Shown: in pieces, positions 54,204-62,706 of the stretch
Layout of the letters: each line of letters starts with the position of its first letter
Position numbering within the stretch: the first letter of the stretch is position 1
Source: Polaribacter vadi
Lineage (GTDB): Bacteria > Bacteroidota > Bacteroidia > Flavobacteriales > Flavobacteriaceae
NCBI RefSeq assembly: GCF_018861005.1
Contig: NZ_JAHKQL010000037.1
Span: forward strand, 97,741 to 161,740
Direction of reading: 5' to 3'
Length of the DNA stretch: 64,000 nucleotides
The notes under the pieces: model-generated
Told to the model about the DNA's origin: nothing
What the model saw: the letters and a program-made list of their open reading frames with translations, nothing else
Database searches by the model: none
Translations under genes and position numbers: made by a program

Positions 54204-56324
54204 ATGCAAAAACAGGTTTTCGAAAAATGTCATATAATAAACGAACTTTTAATATCTGAAAAAGATAATGAAGCTAGACAAGAATTAATCAAATTATTAG
54301 ATTATCATAATACTAATGATTTAAATTATAATCCGTTAGTAAATCATTTAATAAGAGAAACAGGTCTTTTCCCATATTTAGACCCAGAAACATCAAATTG
54401 GGAAGAACGATTTATCTATGATGCCTTTAAAGTAGATGTCGGAGAACAAGTTCCTTTAACTCTACATAGAGAACAATCGTTACTATTAAAAAAGCTCTTA
54501 GAAGGACGTAACATTGCTGTTAGTGCTCCAACAAGTTTTGGAAAAAGTTTTGTTATTGATGCTTATATTAAGTTAAAGAAACCAAATAATGTTTTAATAA
54601 TTGTACCAACTCTGGCCTTAACTGACGAAACAAGAAGGCGTTTATATAAAAAATTTGCTGATGAATATAAAATAATTACAACTTCAGATGTAACACTCTC
54701 TGAAAAAAATATTTTTATTTTCCCACAAGAAAGAGCTTTGAATTATATCAATATTGTCAATGAATTTGACATTATGATTATTGACGAATTTTATAAAGCT
54801 GGTTATAAATTTGATAAAGAAAGGTCTCCTAGCTTAGTTCGAGCAATGATTAAATTAGGCGAAAAAGCAAAACAAAAATATTATTTGGCTCCAAATATTT
54901 CAAGTATAGATGACAATCCATTAACAGAAGATATGGAGTTTCATAGAATGGATTTTAATACAGTTTTCCTTGAAAAACACGAATTATATAATGAAATAGA
55001 AAATAATGACACTGCCCAAAAGAGTAAAGTCTTACTCGATATTTTAGAAAAAAATAATACTAAATCACTTATTTATGCAGGGACTTATTCAAACATTGAA
55101 AGTCTAACTAACCTATTTCAATCTACTTATTCAGAATTAGATAACAATTTACTTACAATGTTTTCTAATTGGCTTGTAAAAAATTATGACTTTAATTGGA
55201 GTCTTACTAAATTAATAAAAAGAGGTGTTGGAGTTCATAATGGACGACTACATCGTTCACTAAGCCAAATACAGGTAAGATTATTTGAAGAAGATAAAGG
55301 AATCAATAACTTAATTTCAACTTCCTCAATTATTGAAGGAGTAAATACATCTGCTGAAAATGTAATTATTTGGAGAAATAGAAAAGGAGCTGCAAAACTT
55401 GATGACTTCACCTATAAAAATATTATTGGCAGAGGAGGTAGAATGTTCAAACATTTTATTGGTAAAATTTACATTTTAGAAAATCCACCTGAACAAGCTC
55501 AAACACAATTAGATATTCCTTTTCCAAATGAAATTATTGGAGATTTAGATGCAGAACAATATGGAGGTTTATTAACTAAAGAACAACTAGCTTTATTAAA
55601 GTCGCACCAAGAAGAAATGACCTCAATAATGGGTTTTCAAGTTTATGAAAAGTTAAAGAGTGAATCGGCTTTTCAATCAAGTAATTCAGAATTAATAAAA
55701 AAAATTGCAATTGACCTAAAAACAAATCCAGATGAATGGAATGGCTTATATTATTTAAATGAATTTAAGCCAAAAAACTGGGATAGGTTGCTTTATAAAA
55801 TTATAAATCTTCAACCAGGTAACTGGGAAGCTAAAAACAAAACATTTGTAGAGTTTATAAAAACAATCGCTCGTAATTGGAGTAAATCAATTCCAGAGTT
55901 ACTTAATGAATTAGAAGATTATGATGTTGGAATAGATGAATTTTTTAAATTAGAAAGAAATGTAACTTACAAATTTTCTTCACTTTTAAAAGATGTTAAT
56001 GCGTTACAAAAAGAAATATTAGTTGGAAAAGGATATGACATTTCTAAGTTTATTGGTTATTGTTCACAAGCATTCCTACCAAAAGTTGTTTTTCAATTAG
56101 AAGAATATGGTTTACCTAGAATGATTTCTAAAAAGTTTCAAAAATCGAAAATTATTGATTTCTATGATAGTGAATTAACTATTCATAAGGCAATTGAAGA
56201 ATTTAACGAAATTGGTCAAGAACAAATAGTTAGAAAAACAGAAGGACTAGATGAGTTTGACAAATATATTTTAGATTACTTTTTTGATGGAATAAAAATA
56301 ACGAACGCCCAACACCGTATATAA
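54204..56324 (+). CDS. hamB: HamB, Ski2-like helicase of Hachiman anti-phage defence
   Basis: This is a 706-residue SF2 helicase. Motif I is APTSFGKS (residues 108-115) and motif II is IIDEFY (about 192-197), a DEFY variant of the DEAD/DExH box. Motif VI is 'NIIGRGGRMFKH'. The C-terminal 300 residues are helical. In Hachiman the helicase surveys DNA and controls HamA. It is coupled to hamA (2-base gap). The last residues (NAQHRI) and the stop codon are encoded within the cassette's attC-like end site, so gene and site are fused. Length and order fit a complete, apparently intact system. Confidence 0.93.
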   Translation: MQKQVFEKCHIINELLISEKDNEARQELIKLLDYHNTNDLNYNPLVNHLIRETGLFPYLDPETSNWEERFIYDAFKVDVGEQVPLTLHREQSLLLKKLLEGRNIAVSAPTSFGKSFVIDAYIKLKKPNNVLIIVPTLALTDETRRRLYKKFADEYKIITTSDVTLSEKNIFIFPQERALNYINIVNEFDIMIIDEFYKAGYKFDKERSPSLVRAMIKLGEKAKQKYYLAPNISSIDDNPLTEDMEFHRMDFNTVFLEKHELYNEIENNDTAQKSKVLLDILEKNNTKSLIYAGTYSNIESLTNLFQSTYSELDNNLLTMFSNWLVKNYDFNWSLTKLIKRGVGVHNGRLHRSLSQIQVRLFEEDKGINNLISTSSIIEGVNTSAENVIIWRNRKGAAKLDDFTYKNIIGRGGRMFKHFIGKIYILENPPEQAQTQLDIPFPNEIIGDLDAEQYGGLLTKEQLALLKSHQEEMTSIMGFQVYEKLKSESAFQSSNSELIKKIAIDLKTNPDEWNGLYYLNEFKPKNWDRLLYKIINLQPGNWEAKNKTFVEFIKTIARNWSKSIPELLNELEDYDVGIDEFFKLERNVTYKFSSLLKDVNALQKEILVGKGYDISKFIGYCSQAFLPKVVFQLEEYGLPRMISKKFQKSKIIDFYDSELTIHKAIEEFNEIGQEQIVRKTEGLDEFDKYILDYFFDGIKITNAQHRI

Positions 56325-56443
56325 TTTATTGCTGGCTTCTCGCCTACTTACGAAAGTCCTCGCGGACTTTCTTGGTCGGTAATTATTTACTAAATTAGTT
56401 GCTTCAAACACGCAACAAACCATATACAACAACGTTGTACAAC
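56305..56443 (+). repeat. Cassette end site B1 (attC-like)
   Basis: ACGCCCAAC at 56305-56313 is the exact reverse complement of the cassette start GTTGGGCGT (53254-53262). Then come ACCG and the arms TATATAATTTATTGC and GCAACAAACCATATA, with internal hairpin GAAAGTCC-TCGC-GGACTTTC. The site ends at the next core GTTGTACAAC (56434-56443). Confidence 0.88.
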
Positions 56444-56463
56444 ATTACCAAAAACTTCAAAAT

Positions 56464-57123
<660 letters not shown>

Positions 57124-57124
57124 C

Positions 57125-57266
57125 GTTGTACAACAACATGTATAAAAAATTGCTAATTTTAGCTAAAACAAAAGTCAGTTGCATTTTTGCAAACTTCTGA
57201 ATTTCTTTACGGAAATTCCTCGTTCACAAAAAACGCAACTTTCCACAACACAACAACATTAACTAC
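57125..57266 (+). repeat. Cassette end site B2 (attC-like)
   Basis: TAACGTTGTACAAC matches the reverse complement of the cassette start (GTTGTACAACATTA) at 13 of 14 bases. Inside, GTTGCATTTTTGCAAAC pairs with GTTCACAAAAAACGCAAC, and GAATTTC-TTTACG-GAAATTC forms the inner hairpin. The site ends ACAACAAC before core ATTAACTAC (57258). Confidence 0.82.
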
Positions 57267-57308
57267 AATAGAAATGAAGTTAATAATTAAATAAATTGAG
57301 AAGCACTT

Positions 57309-58535
57309 ATGACAACTCATGATAAAAACAAGGATAGATTCTTTCAAAGAATGGTTGACATTGGCGCTGACTATAACTCTTCAATCACTGAAATCAGATA
57401 TTTGCGTGTAACGAATATTGCATCCGTTTTAGGAGTAATTTATAATGTAACTTGGATACTAATTGCATTGTTTCTTACAGACGCACTAGTGATTTACGGA
57501 AGCAATACTTTCTTGGGGTTAATGTTTCTAATGGCGTTAATATTCAATAGGAAAGGGTGGCGAGTCTTGGCTTCCATATGGCTTATTCTAGCCTCTTATA
57601 TGTCTGTTCTCTTGTTTCTTTATTTGTTGGGATATTCCTCAGGGGTTGCAGTTGTTTGTTTTCTAATTATTATTCTACCATACATGACTTTCCCAAAAAA
57701 GGCAAGGAATATAGCTCATGTCTTTAGTATTCTAGCTTGCCTGACCTTGATTGTTACTGTAGTATTTCAATCAAATATAACATCTCATTTTAAAGGATTA
57801 GATCCCTACTTATCGCAAATAGTTAATATCAGCTTTACTGGACTCATTTGCCTTATACTCATAGCAAGTATGTCTATATTAATTGATAAATCAGAGGAAT
57901 CATTAATGGCAGAACAGAAAAAATCAGATGATCTTCTGCGCAATATTCTACCAGCTAACATAATCAGAGACTTAAAAGAAAGCGGTAAGACAATTCCTAA
58001 AAGGCATAAGAATGTAACTGTTCTATTTACTGACTTTGAAGGATTTACTGAGCTTGTAGCATCCATATCAGCAGTCACTTTAGTCAATGAACTCAATGAT
58101 ATTTTTGGTCGTTTCGATGAAATAATGGAAGAAACGGAAGTTGAAAAGATTGAAACGATTGGTGATGCCTATATGGCAGCATGTGGCCTTGAAAAAGAAA
58201 TGACAAATCATGCTGCTAACTGTATTAGAGCAGCACAAATGATGCAATCCTACCTTGTGAAGCGGAATAAAAGCCATGAAATAAAATGGAGAATGAGGGT
58301 TGGGATACATTCAGGAACTGTAGTAGCAGGTGTTGTAGGCAAAAAGAAGTTTGCATATGACCTTTTTGGTGACACTATAAATACCGCCAGCAGAATAGAA
58401 TCTGCTGGTGAAGTAGGTAAAATAAATATATCTTCATCTACCCATGAACTGATTAAAAATGAATTTGCATGCCTTTCTCGTGGAAAGATTCTTGCAAAAG
58501 GAAAAGGGGAATTGGAAATGTATTTTGTGAATTAA
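57309..58535 (+). CDS. Membrane-anchored class III adenylate cyclase, cassette B3
   Basis: This is a 408-residue protein. Six hydrophobic helices (residues about 30-195) are followed by a short linker and a class III nucleotide cyclase domain: 'VTVLFTDFEGFTELV' with the first metal Asp, 'EKIETIGDAYMAACGL' with the second metal Asp and the adenine-specifying Lys, 'VGIHSGTVVAGVVGKKKFAYDLFGDTINTASRIES' with the Asp and Asn-x3-Arg. The Lys/Asp pair indicates ATP rather than GTP. A cAMP-making enzyme as a lone mobile cassette is notable because no receptor for it is nearby. Base composition (fewer poly-A runs) looks slightly different from neighbours. Confidence 0.92.
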   Translation: MTTHDKNKDRFFQRMVDIGADYNSSITEIRYLRVTNIASVLGVIYNVTWILIALFLTDALVIYGSNTFLGLMFLMALIFNRKGWRVLASIWLILASYMSVLLFLYLLGYSSGVAVVCFLIIILPYMTFPKKARNIAHVFSILACLTLIVTVVFQSNITSHFKGLDPYLSQIVNISFTGLICLILIASMSILIDKSEESLMAEQKKSDDLLRNILPANIIRDLKESGKTIPKRHKNVTVLFTDFEGFTELVASISAVTLVNELNDIFGRFDEIMEETEVEKIETIGDAYMAACGLEKEMTNHAANCIRAAQMMQSYLVKRNKSHEIKWRMRVGIHSGTVVAGVVGKKKFAYDLFGDTINTASRIESAGEVGKINISSSTHELIKNEFACLSRGKILAKGKGELEMYFVN

Positions 58536-58537
58536 AC

Positions 58538-58640
58538 TGTAGCTAAAACTGTGTATAATTAATGGCTGGTTCTAGCTAATTTACGAAAGTTTTCGCGGAC
58601 TTTTTATTTGCTAATTTAGGTGCTTAAACACGTTACAAAA
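58538..58640 (+). repeat. Cassette end site B3 (attC-like, shortened)
   Basis: TGTAGCTAAAAC roughly matches the reverse complement of cassette start ATTAACTACA. It continues TGTGTATAATTAATGGC, a hairpin AAAGT-TTTCGCGG-ACTTT, and GCTTAAACAC, with the next core GTTACAAAA at 58632. It is shorter than other sites and lacks the ACAACAAC arm. Confidence 0.65.
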
Positions 58641-58646
58641 TATTAG

Positions 58647-59261
58647 ATGAAAAATATAAATCCATTTTTAAGAACAATAATGTTAATTGGAATTGTTCTA
58701 CTTTTTCAGGTAAAATTTGTGAGGGAATTAGTTAACCCAATAAGTGAATATTTCCCAATAATTTGGATTGTATTTATTTTGTTGAGTATTTATGAAAAAA
58801 TAAAATACAAGAAAGGAAAAAGAACTAATCAATTAAGAATTCCGACTAATAATGACGATTATAACAGAATAATGCCTTTCATTCTTGGAGTTATATTATC
58901 TATTGGTGGAATTTTAGCCTTGAAATATTTTGAATCGGAAAAAATTATGTGGACTTTACTTTTTGTAACGGGAATTCTCTCGTTAATTTCAGGATTTTTA
59001 TTTATACCAAGTGGAATTATTGAAACAAAAAATAATAAATTAAGTTTTGAAAATGGTTCACGAAAAGAATCTATCGGAATTGAAAAAATTAAAAATATAG
59101 ATTTAAAGGGTAATGAAATAATACTTTATGAAAATAATGAAAAAGTCCATTATATAAATCATATGAACTTGAATGAATCAGATTACAAAAGTATTTTAGA
59201 ATTTTTAAAAGACAAATTGAAAAGTGAAATTGAAATAAAAACGTTTGGTAGCAAAGTATAA
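58647..59261 (+). CDS. Membrane protein with PH-like C-terminal domain, cassette B4
   Basis: This is a 204-residue protein with four hydrophobic helices (about residues 10-25, 35-50, 78-95, 101-122). They are followed by a cytoplasmic beta-rich domain ('SGIIETKNNKLSFENG', 'SIGIEKIKNIDLKGNEIILYENN') and a final helix, the layout of bacterial PH-like membrane proteins. No named family is assigned. The ATG lies 15 bases after the core, and the stop is next to the end site. Confidence 0.7.
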   Translation: MKNINPFLRTIMLIGIVLLFQVKFVRELVNPISEYFPIIWIVFILLSIYEKIKYKKGKRTNQLRIPTNNDDYNRIMPFILGVILSIGGILALKYFESEKIMWTLLFVTGILSLISGFLFIPSGIIETKNNKLSFENGSRKESIGIEKIKNIDLKGNEIILYENNEKVHYINHMNLNESDYKSILEFLKDKLKSEIEIKTFGSKV

Positions 59262-59380
59262 AAATAATTGCTGGTTTTAGCCAATTTACGAAAGTCTTCG
59301 TTGACTTTTTATTTGTGTTTTATTTACTAACTTTAGTGCTTAAAACAGACTACTAATTTTATACAACTACGTAGGTAAGC
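59244..59380 (+). repeat. Cassette end site B4 (attC-like)
   Basis: TTTGGTAGC resembles the reverse complement of the cassette start GTTACAAAA (7 of 9). It is followed by AAAG, TATAAAAATAATTGC, hairpin GAAAGTC-TTCGTT-GACTTT, GCTTAAAACAG and TTTTATACAACTAC. The next core, GTAGGTAAGC (59371), is the start of a leader element rather than a gene cassette. Confidence 0.72.
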
Positions 59381-59497
59381 TGTCAAAAGAAATAAAACTA
59401 AAATTTAAACTAAGTGCTAGATTTATTTTTTGTAAAATTCTTGAACTGAAAGGGGAGAGGATTATTATAAATTTAGAAAAAGTGGGTATAGCCAGTA
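59371..59497 (+). repeat. 127-bp leader element, copy 1
   Basis: It begins GTAGGTAAGCTGTCAAAAG, contains CTAGATTTATTTTTTG and TTGAACTGAAAGGGGAGAGG, and ends GTGGGTATAGCCAGTA directly before the core GTTG of cassette B5. It is nearly identical and equal in length to the elements at 60340 and 62496. No attC-like end belongs to it. Confidence 0.9.
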
Positions 59498-59560
59498 GTT
59501 GCAAGTAATAGGTGGAATGAATCCAAGAATTACAGAATTCTCCATTCACTAAGATAAAAT

Positions 59561-59971
59561 ATGAAAAAAAAAATATTACTTCTAAGTATTGGAATATATA
59601 TCATTTCTTTAACTCAAAAAAGTTATTGTACAAGTGGAGGAACTTGTGAGTATTTTTCCGGTTTATTAAACTTAATATTTGGTTGGATTGGTGTATTTAA
59701 GTTTCACTTACCTGCTTTTCCTTGGATTGCTAACCTAATACTTTTAATATCTTGGAAAACATTTTATAAGAATACAAATATTTCATTTATTTTGAGTATT
59801 TTAACTTTTCTTACTATGCTTTCATTTTTATTTGTAGACCAAATTATTGTAAATGATGGAAGCACGAAATCAAAAGTTATTTTTTATGGCTTTGGTTACT
59901 GGATGTGGCTAGTCAGCTCTTTTATTATGCTAATAGGAAACATTATTATATATAAAAAAAAGAGAAATTAA
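59561..59971 (+). CDS. Four-helix membrane protein, cassette B5
   Basis: This is a 136-residue protein with a signal-like first helix, a Cys-Thr-Ser-Gly-Gly-Thr-Cys loop after it, and three more hydrophobic helices ending in a Lys-rich tail. No family is recognised. It occupies the first part of cassette B5; the following 240 bases up to the end site are A/T-rich and without a gene. Confidence 0.65.
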   Translation: MKKKILLLSIGIYIISLTQKSYCTSGGTCEYFSGLLNLIFGWIGVFKFHLPAFPWIANLILLISWKTFYKNTNISFILSILTFLTMLSFLFVDQIIVNDGSTKSKVIFYGFGYWMWLVSSFIMLIGNIIIYKKKRN

Positions 59972-60210
59972 ATTTGAAAAATTAATTTAAGAATAGAACA
60001 CTCTCTTGCTAATAAAATTTAATAAAGTATTATAATTTTGAAAGACGGAATTTATTCAAAGCGAGAAAATCAAAATTAGAATTAAAATCAGTACAAATTC
60101 TGTCACTAACCTGAATTAGTCAGTTTATAGAGAAACTAAAATTGCGGAATTTTTACTCAATCTCTGAATTTCTAAAAATGGAAAAATAAATTGTAATATA
60201 AAAAAGCTAC

Positions 60211-60349
60211 TACTTGCAACACCGTATAAACTTTATTGCTGTTTTTAGCTCACTTGGGAAATTCCTTCGGAATTTCGCCGTTCGTGTTTTATTTAGTAAA
60301 TTAACTGCTTAAACAACGCAACAAAGCTTATACAACAACGTAGGTAACC
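60211..60349 (+). repeat. Cassette end site B5 (attC-like, best conserved)
   Basis: TACTTGCAAC exactly matches the reverse complement of cassette start GTTGCAAGTA (59498-59507). Then come ACCG and the arms TATAAACTTTATTGC and GCAACAAAGCTTATA, pairing at 13 of 15 bases, with inner hairpin GAAATTCC-TTC-GGAATTTC. It ends ACAACAAC before core GTAGGTAACC (60340), the start of leader copy 2. Confidence 0.9.
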
Positions 60350-60466
60350 TGTCAAAAGAAATAAAACTAAAATTTAAACTAAGTGCTAGATTTATTTTTT
60401 GTAAAATTCTTGAACTGAAAGGGGAGAGGATTGTTATTAATTTAGAAAAAGTGGGTATAGCCAGTA
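60340..60466 (+). repeat. 127-bp leader element, copy 2
   Basis: It has the same length and sequence as the copy at 59371 apart from a few substitutions (GTAACC for GTAAGC near the start, TTGTTATTAATTT for TTATTATAAATTT). It ends GTGGGTATAGCCAGTA before core GTTGTGGCAC. Confidence 0.9.
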
Positions 60467-60478
60467 GTTGTGGCACAT

Positions 60479-60871
60479 ATGAGAAAAACGACAACCATCA
60501 TACTATTAACAATGATTTTTAATTCCGTAATTGGACAAAATACGAATGGAAAATGGATTCTGAAAGACGTTGATTTAGGAAATGAAAAAAAAGGATATCC
60601 TGGTTTTCAACTTCTTGAAATTAACAACGACAATGTTGACATTTATACTGATTTTTCTCTCAAAGAGAAAGCAACAACGTTGAAAATGAACAATGGAGAC
60701 TTTTTGAACCATAACAACGAGAGATCCTCTAAATACGAAATCGTTAATGAGAATCACATAAAGTGGTTTATCAACGGAAAGTCAAATGACAAAGACGCAG
60801 TTTTTGAATGTGACTTTTATCGACTTGAACCGACAATCACAACGTTGAAAAAAGAGGATATTAAAAAATGA
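60479..60871 (+). CDS. Small secreted lipocalin-like protein, cassette B6 gene 1
   Basis: The ATG at 60479 starts a signal peptide (MRKTTTIILLTMIFNSVIGQ); the GTG at 60470 lies inside the cassette core. The 130-residue protein shows 'NGKWILKDVDLGNEKKGYPGFQLLEINNDNVDIYTD', reminiscent of lipocalin-like or META-type beta barrels. It ends at a TGA overlapping the next ATG (ATGA). The next frame may be the original C-terminal half of the same protein. Confidence 0.65.
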   Translation: MRKTTTIILLTMIFNSVIGQNTNGKWILKDVDLGNEKKGYPGFQLLEINNDNVDIYTDFSLKEKATTLKMNNGDFLNHNNERSSKYEIVNENHIKWFINGKSNDKDAVFECDFYRLEPTITTLKKEDIKK

Positions 60872-61134
60872 CTTTCGTGATGACTGAAAACGGACGAGAA
60901 TCAGAATTTGAATTTAACAAAGAACTTTGGGACAAAGAAACTTTAGAATTATTTAAGAGAAAAGAGGGCGAAAAGAAAATTATTGAAAAAATTGACTCGA
61001 CTTTTTTCGTTTCTATATATTATGACGGAAAAAGAAATGGCTCAATTCCAATCAAAGAAGTTACGTCGGAATTTTTAAAACTTTGTTTAATTCCAACTGG
61101 ACCAATGGAAATGGTAGCATACCGAAAAGAATAA
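60868..61134 (+). CDS. 88-residue protein, cassette B6 gene 2 (or split C-terminal half)
   Basis: It starts at an ATG overlapping the preceding stop and has no signal peptide. It is acidic/basic mixed ('KELWDKETLELFKRKEGEKKI') and ends in a beta-like segment with 'LIPTGPMEMVAYRKE'. The lack of a signal, although the upstream partner is secreted, suggests either translational coupling or a frameshift that cut one secreted protein in two. Confidence 0.55.
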   Translation: MTFVMTENGRESEFEFNKELWDKETLELFKRKEGEKKIIEKIDSTFFVSIYYDGKRNGSIPIKEVTSEFLKLCLIPTGPMEMVAYRKE

Positions 61135-61139
61135 AATAC

Positions 61140-61149
61140 GTGCCACAAC
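61140..61149 (+). repeat. Left part of cassette end site B6, interrupted by an IS110-family element
   Basis: GTGCCACAAC exactly matches the reverse complement of cassette start GTTGTGGCAC (60467-60476). The site continues only after the insertion sequence, at about 62374 (GCCGTGTATAAAAAATTTC). Confidence 0.8.
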
Positions 61150-61182
61150 AAAGTACTGTGGTAAAAAACAAGTAAAACCTCA

Positions 61183-62154
61183 TTAATTTTTCACTAAAAT
61201 ACTTCTGTAATTATTATCATAAAGTAATCCTGATTTCGCGATTGCAAAAGCTTGTTTTAAGAGTTTATTACAGACTGCAATTAAGGCTAATTTTTTACTC
61301 TTTCCTTTGGCTACTAATCGATCATAAATTGCTTTACAAGCATGGTTATATTTACAAGCATTAAAACTACACATAAAGAGTAAGTTTCTAAGCTTTTGAT
61401 TTCCAATTTTACTAATTCGTGGACGCCCATTTACACTGCTACCACTTTTCCTAATCACAGGTGCTAACCCAGCATAACTGCACAATTCACTAGCGCTTGT
61501 GAAACGCTCAAAACCATCAGTTAAAACCACTAGCATTAAGGATGTTTTAGGGCCAATTACTGGAATACTTTTTAAACGTGTTAAAACCTCTTGATGTACT
61601 TGTTTTACTAAAATTAATAATTTAGTTTCTAGAGATTCCATCTGTTTATTAAGGTACTTTAAACTTTGTTTAAAAGAACGCAAAACTACTTTACTTGGAA
61701 CCCCTAAAACCAGTTCCCCATGTATTTTATTCTTTAGCATTGTACGCTGCTTTGTATACATAGAGAGAGCTCTAGTCATTTGTAAGCATTCTAATTGATG
61801 TTTAGAATTGCCTTGCCAAAGTTTCAATTCTACCTGTTTAGCATATTCACAAATCAATCGTGAATCACTCTTATCTGTCTTTATCTTGGAGAGTTTCATT
61901 TGAATAAATCGTTTTACAGATAATGGATTCTCTACTGATAACTGAACACCATGCTCTTGTAAATAATAAGCCAGCTGATAATGATAATAACCGGTAGCTT
62001 CCATAACACAATGACTATGACTATCAACAAGTTTTAAAAACTTTTTAAAGCCACTAATACTGTTTTTAAATTGGTAATAATTACCCTGTGAATCTGTTAC
62101 ATCAAAAACCAAATGACTGATGTCAATTCCGAAATATTTTATATCTTTATTCAT
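61183..62154 (-). CDS. IS110-family transposase (DEDD plus Transposase_20)
   Basis: This is a 323-residue recombinase. The N-terminal RuvC-like DEDD domain shows 'YFGIDISHLVFDV' (Asp), 'HCVMEATGYYHY' (Glu) and 'KIKTDKSDSRLICEYA' (paired Asp). The C-terminal Transposase_20 domain shows 'LKSIPVIGPKTSLMLVVLTDGFERFTSASELCSYAGLAPV' type sequence and 'RKSGSSVNGRPRISKIGNQKLRNLLF' with the conserved serine region. The length is normal and the frame intact, so the element may be active. Confidence 0.95.
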   Translation of the reverse strand: MNKDIKYFGIDISHLVFDVTDSQGNYYQFKNSISGFKKFLKLVDSHSHCVMEATGYYHYQLAYYLQEHGVQLSVENPLSVKRFIQMKLSKIKTDKSDSRLICEYAKQVELKLWQGNSKHQLECLQMTRALSMYTKQRTMLKNKIHGELVLGVPSKVVLRSFKQSLKYLNKQMESLETKLLILVKQVHQEVLTRLKSIPVIGPKTSLMLVVLTDGFERFTSASELCSYAGLAPVIRKSGSSVNGRPRISKIGNQKLRNLLFMCSFNACKYNHACKAIYDRLVAKGKSKKLALIAVCNKLLKQAFAIAKSGLLYDNNYRSILVKN

Positions 62155-62375
62155 AAGAAAATGTTTTTTTGAAAGGATATCTACGCGAGTTTCAACGACT
62201 TAAAATCGAGGTCTTAAAGCCTCATAGAACTGTACGAAATCTGTGTAGAAAAGAGAGGGGATTTTCAATGTTGACGAGATCATTGTCTCTGCGTATATAA
62301 TAACCTTAATCCTCTCTTTTGTTCTTTCTTATTTATATGCCTTAAATTTAATGTTTTTATTAAAATGCTAACTTA
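62155..62375 (-). ncRNA. Candidate bridge RNA region of the IS110 element
   Basis: This is a 220-base non-coding end directly upstream of the transposase, the position where IS621-type elements encode the RNA that specifies target and donor DNA. It includes paired pieces such as AAAAGAGAGGGGATT and AATCCTCTCTTTTG (62250-62320). The identification is positional; the folding has not been computed. Confidence 0.45.
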
Positions 62376-62505
62376 AGCCGTGTATAAAAAATTTCTATAA
62401 TTAGCTAAACTAAAACTTGTTGCTTCTTTGCAAACTTCTGAATTTCTGCTGGAAATTCCTCGTTCACAAAATTGCAACTTTTCTTACACAACAACGTAGG
62501 TAAGC
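62374..62505 (+). repeat. Right part of cassette end site B6
   Basis: It resumes with GCCGTGTATAAAAAATTTC. GTTGCTTCTTTGCAAAC pairs with GTTCACAAAATTGCAAC around GAATTTC-TGCTG-GAAATTC, and it ends TTACACAACAAC before the leader start GTAGGTAAGC (62496). It is very similar to site B2. Confidence 0.8.
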
Positions 62506-62622
62506 TGTCAAAAGAAATAAAACTAAAATTTAAACTAAGTGCTAGATTTATCTTTTGTAAAATTCTTGAACTGAAAGGGGATAGGATTGTTATTAATTTA
62601 GAAAAAGTGAGTATAACCAGTA
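62496..62622 (+). repeat. 127-bp leader element, copy 3
   Basis: It begins GTAGGTAAGCTGTCAAAAG and ends GTGAGTATAACCAGTA before core GTTGTGCTTA. It has the same length as copies 1 and 2 and only a handful of substitutions. Confidence 0.9.
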
Positions 62623-62706
62623 GTTGTGCTTAATATAAAAAATCTCACGCAACCATTTCACTAAATTATACGTCTATTAAATAAAGGAATATAAATCAGC
62701 CGCAAA

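Larger units (their letters stand above)
61150..62375 (-). mobile_element. IS110-family insertion sequence (about 1.2 kb) inside an attC-like site
   Basis: The element separates the R''-like arm of site B6 from its TATAA arm. It has one transposase gene, no obvious terminal inverted repeats, a short (about 33-base) end after the transposase and a long (about 220-base) non-coding end upstream of it. This is the layout of the IS110 group in which the long end encodes the guide (bridge) RNA. Exact boundaries are uncertain by a few bases. Confidence 0.8.

Noticed and set aside
59371..59497. Leader element as a cassette of its own
   Set aside because: It begins with a core-like GTAGG but has no end arm complementary to its start and no attC-like structure, so it cannot be excised by the same rule.
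59367..59549. Minus-strand open frame (60 residues) repeated at 60309-60494, both reading QLLAIPTFSK...
   Set aside because: Both frames lie on the 127-bp leader repeats, so similarity comes from repeated DNA. The frame is broken by a stop in the degenerate copy at 53127, and no start or ribosome-binding context is convincing.
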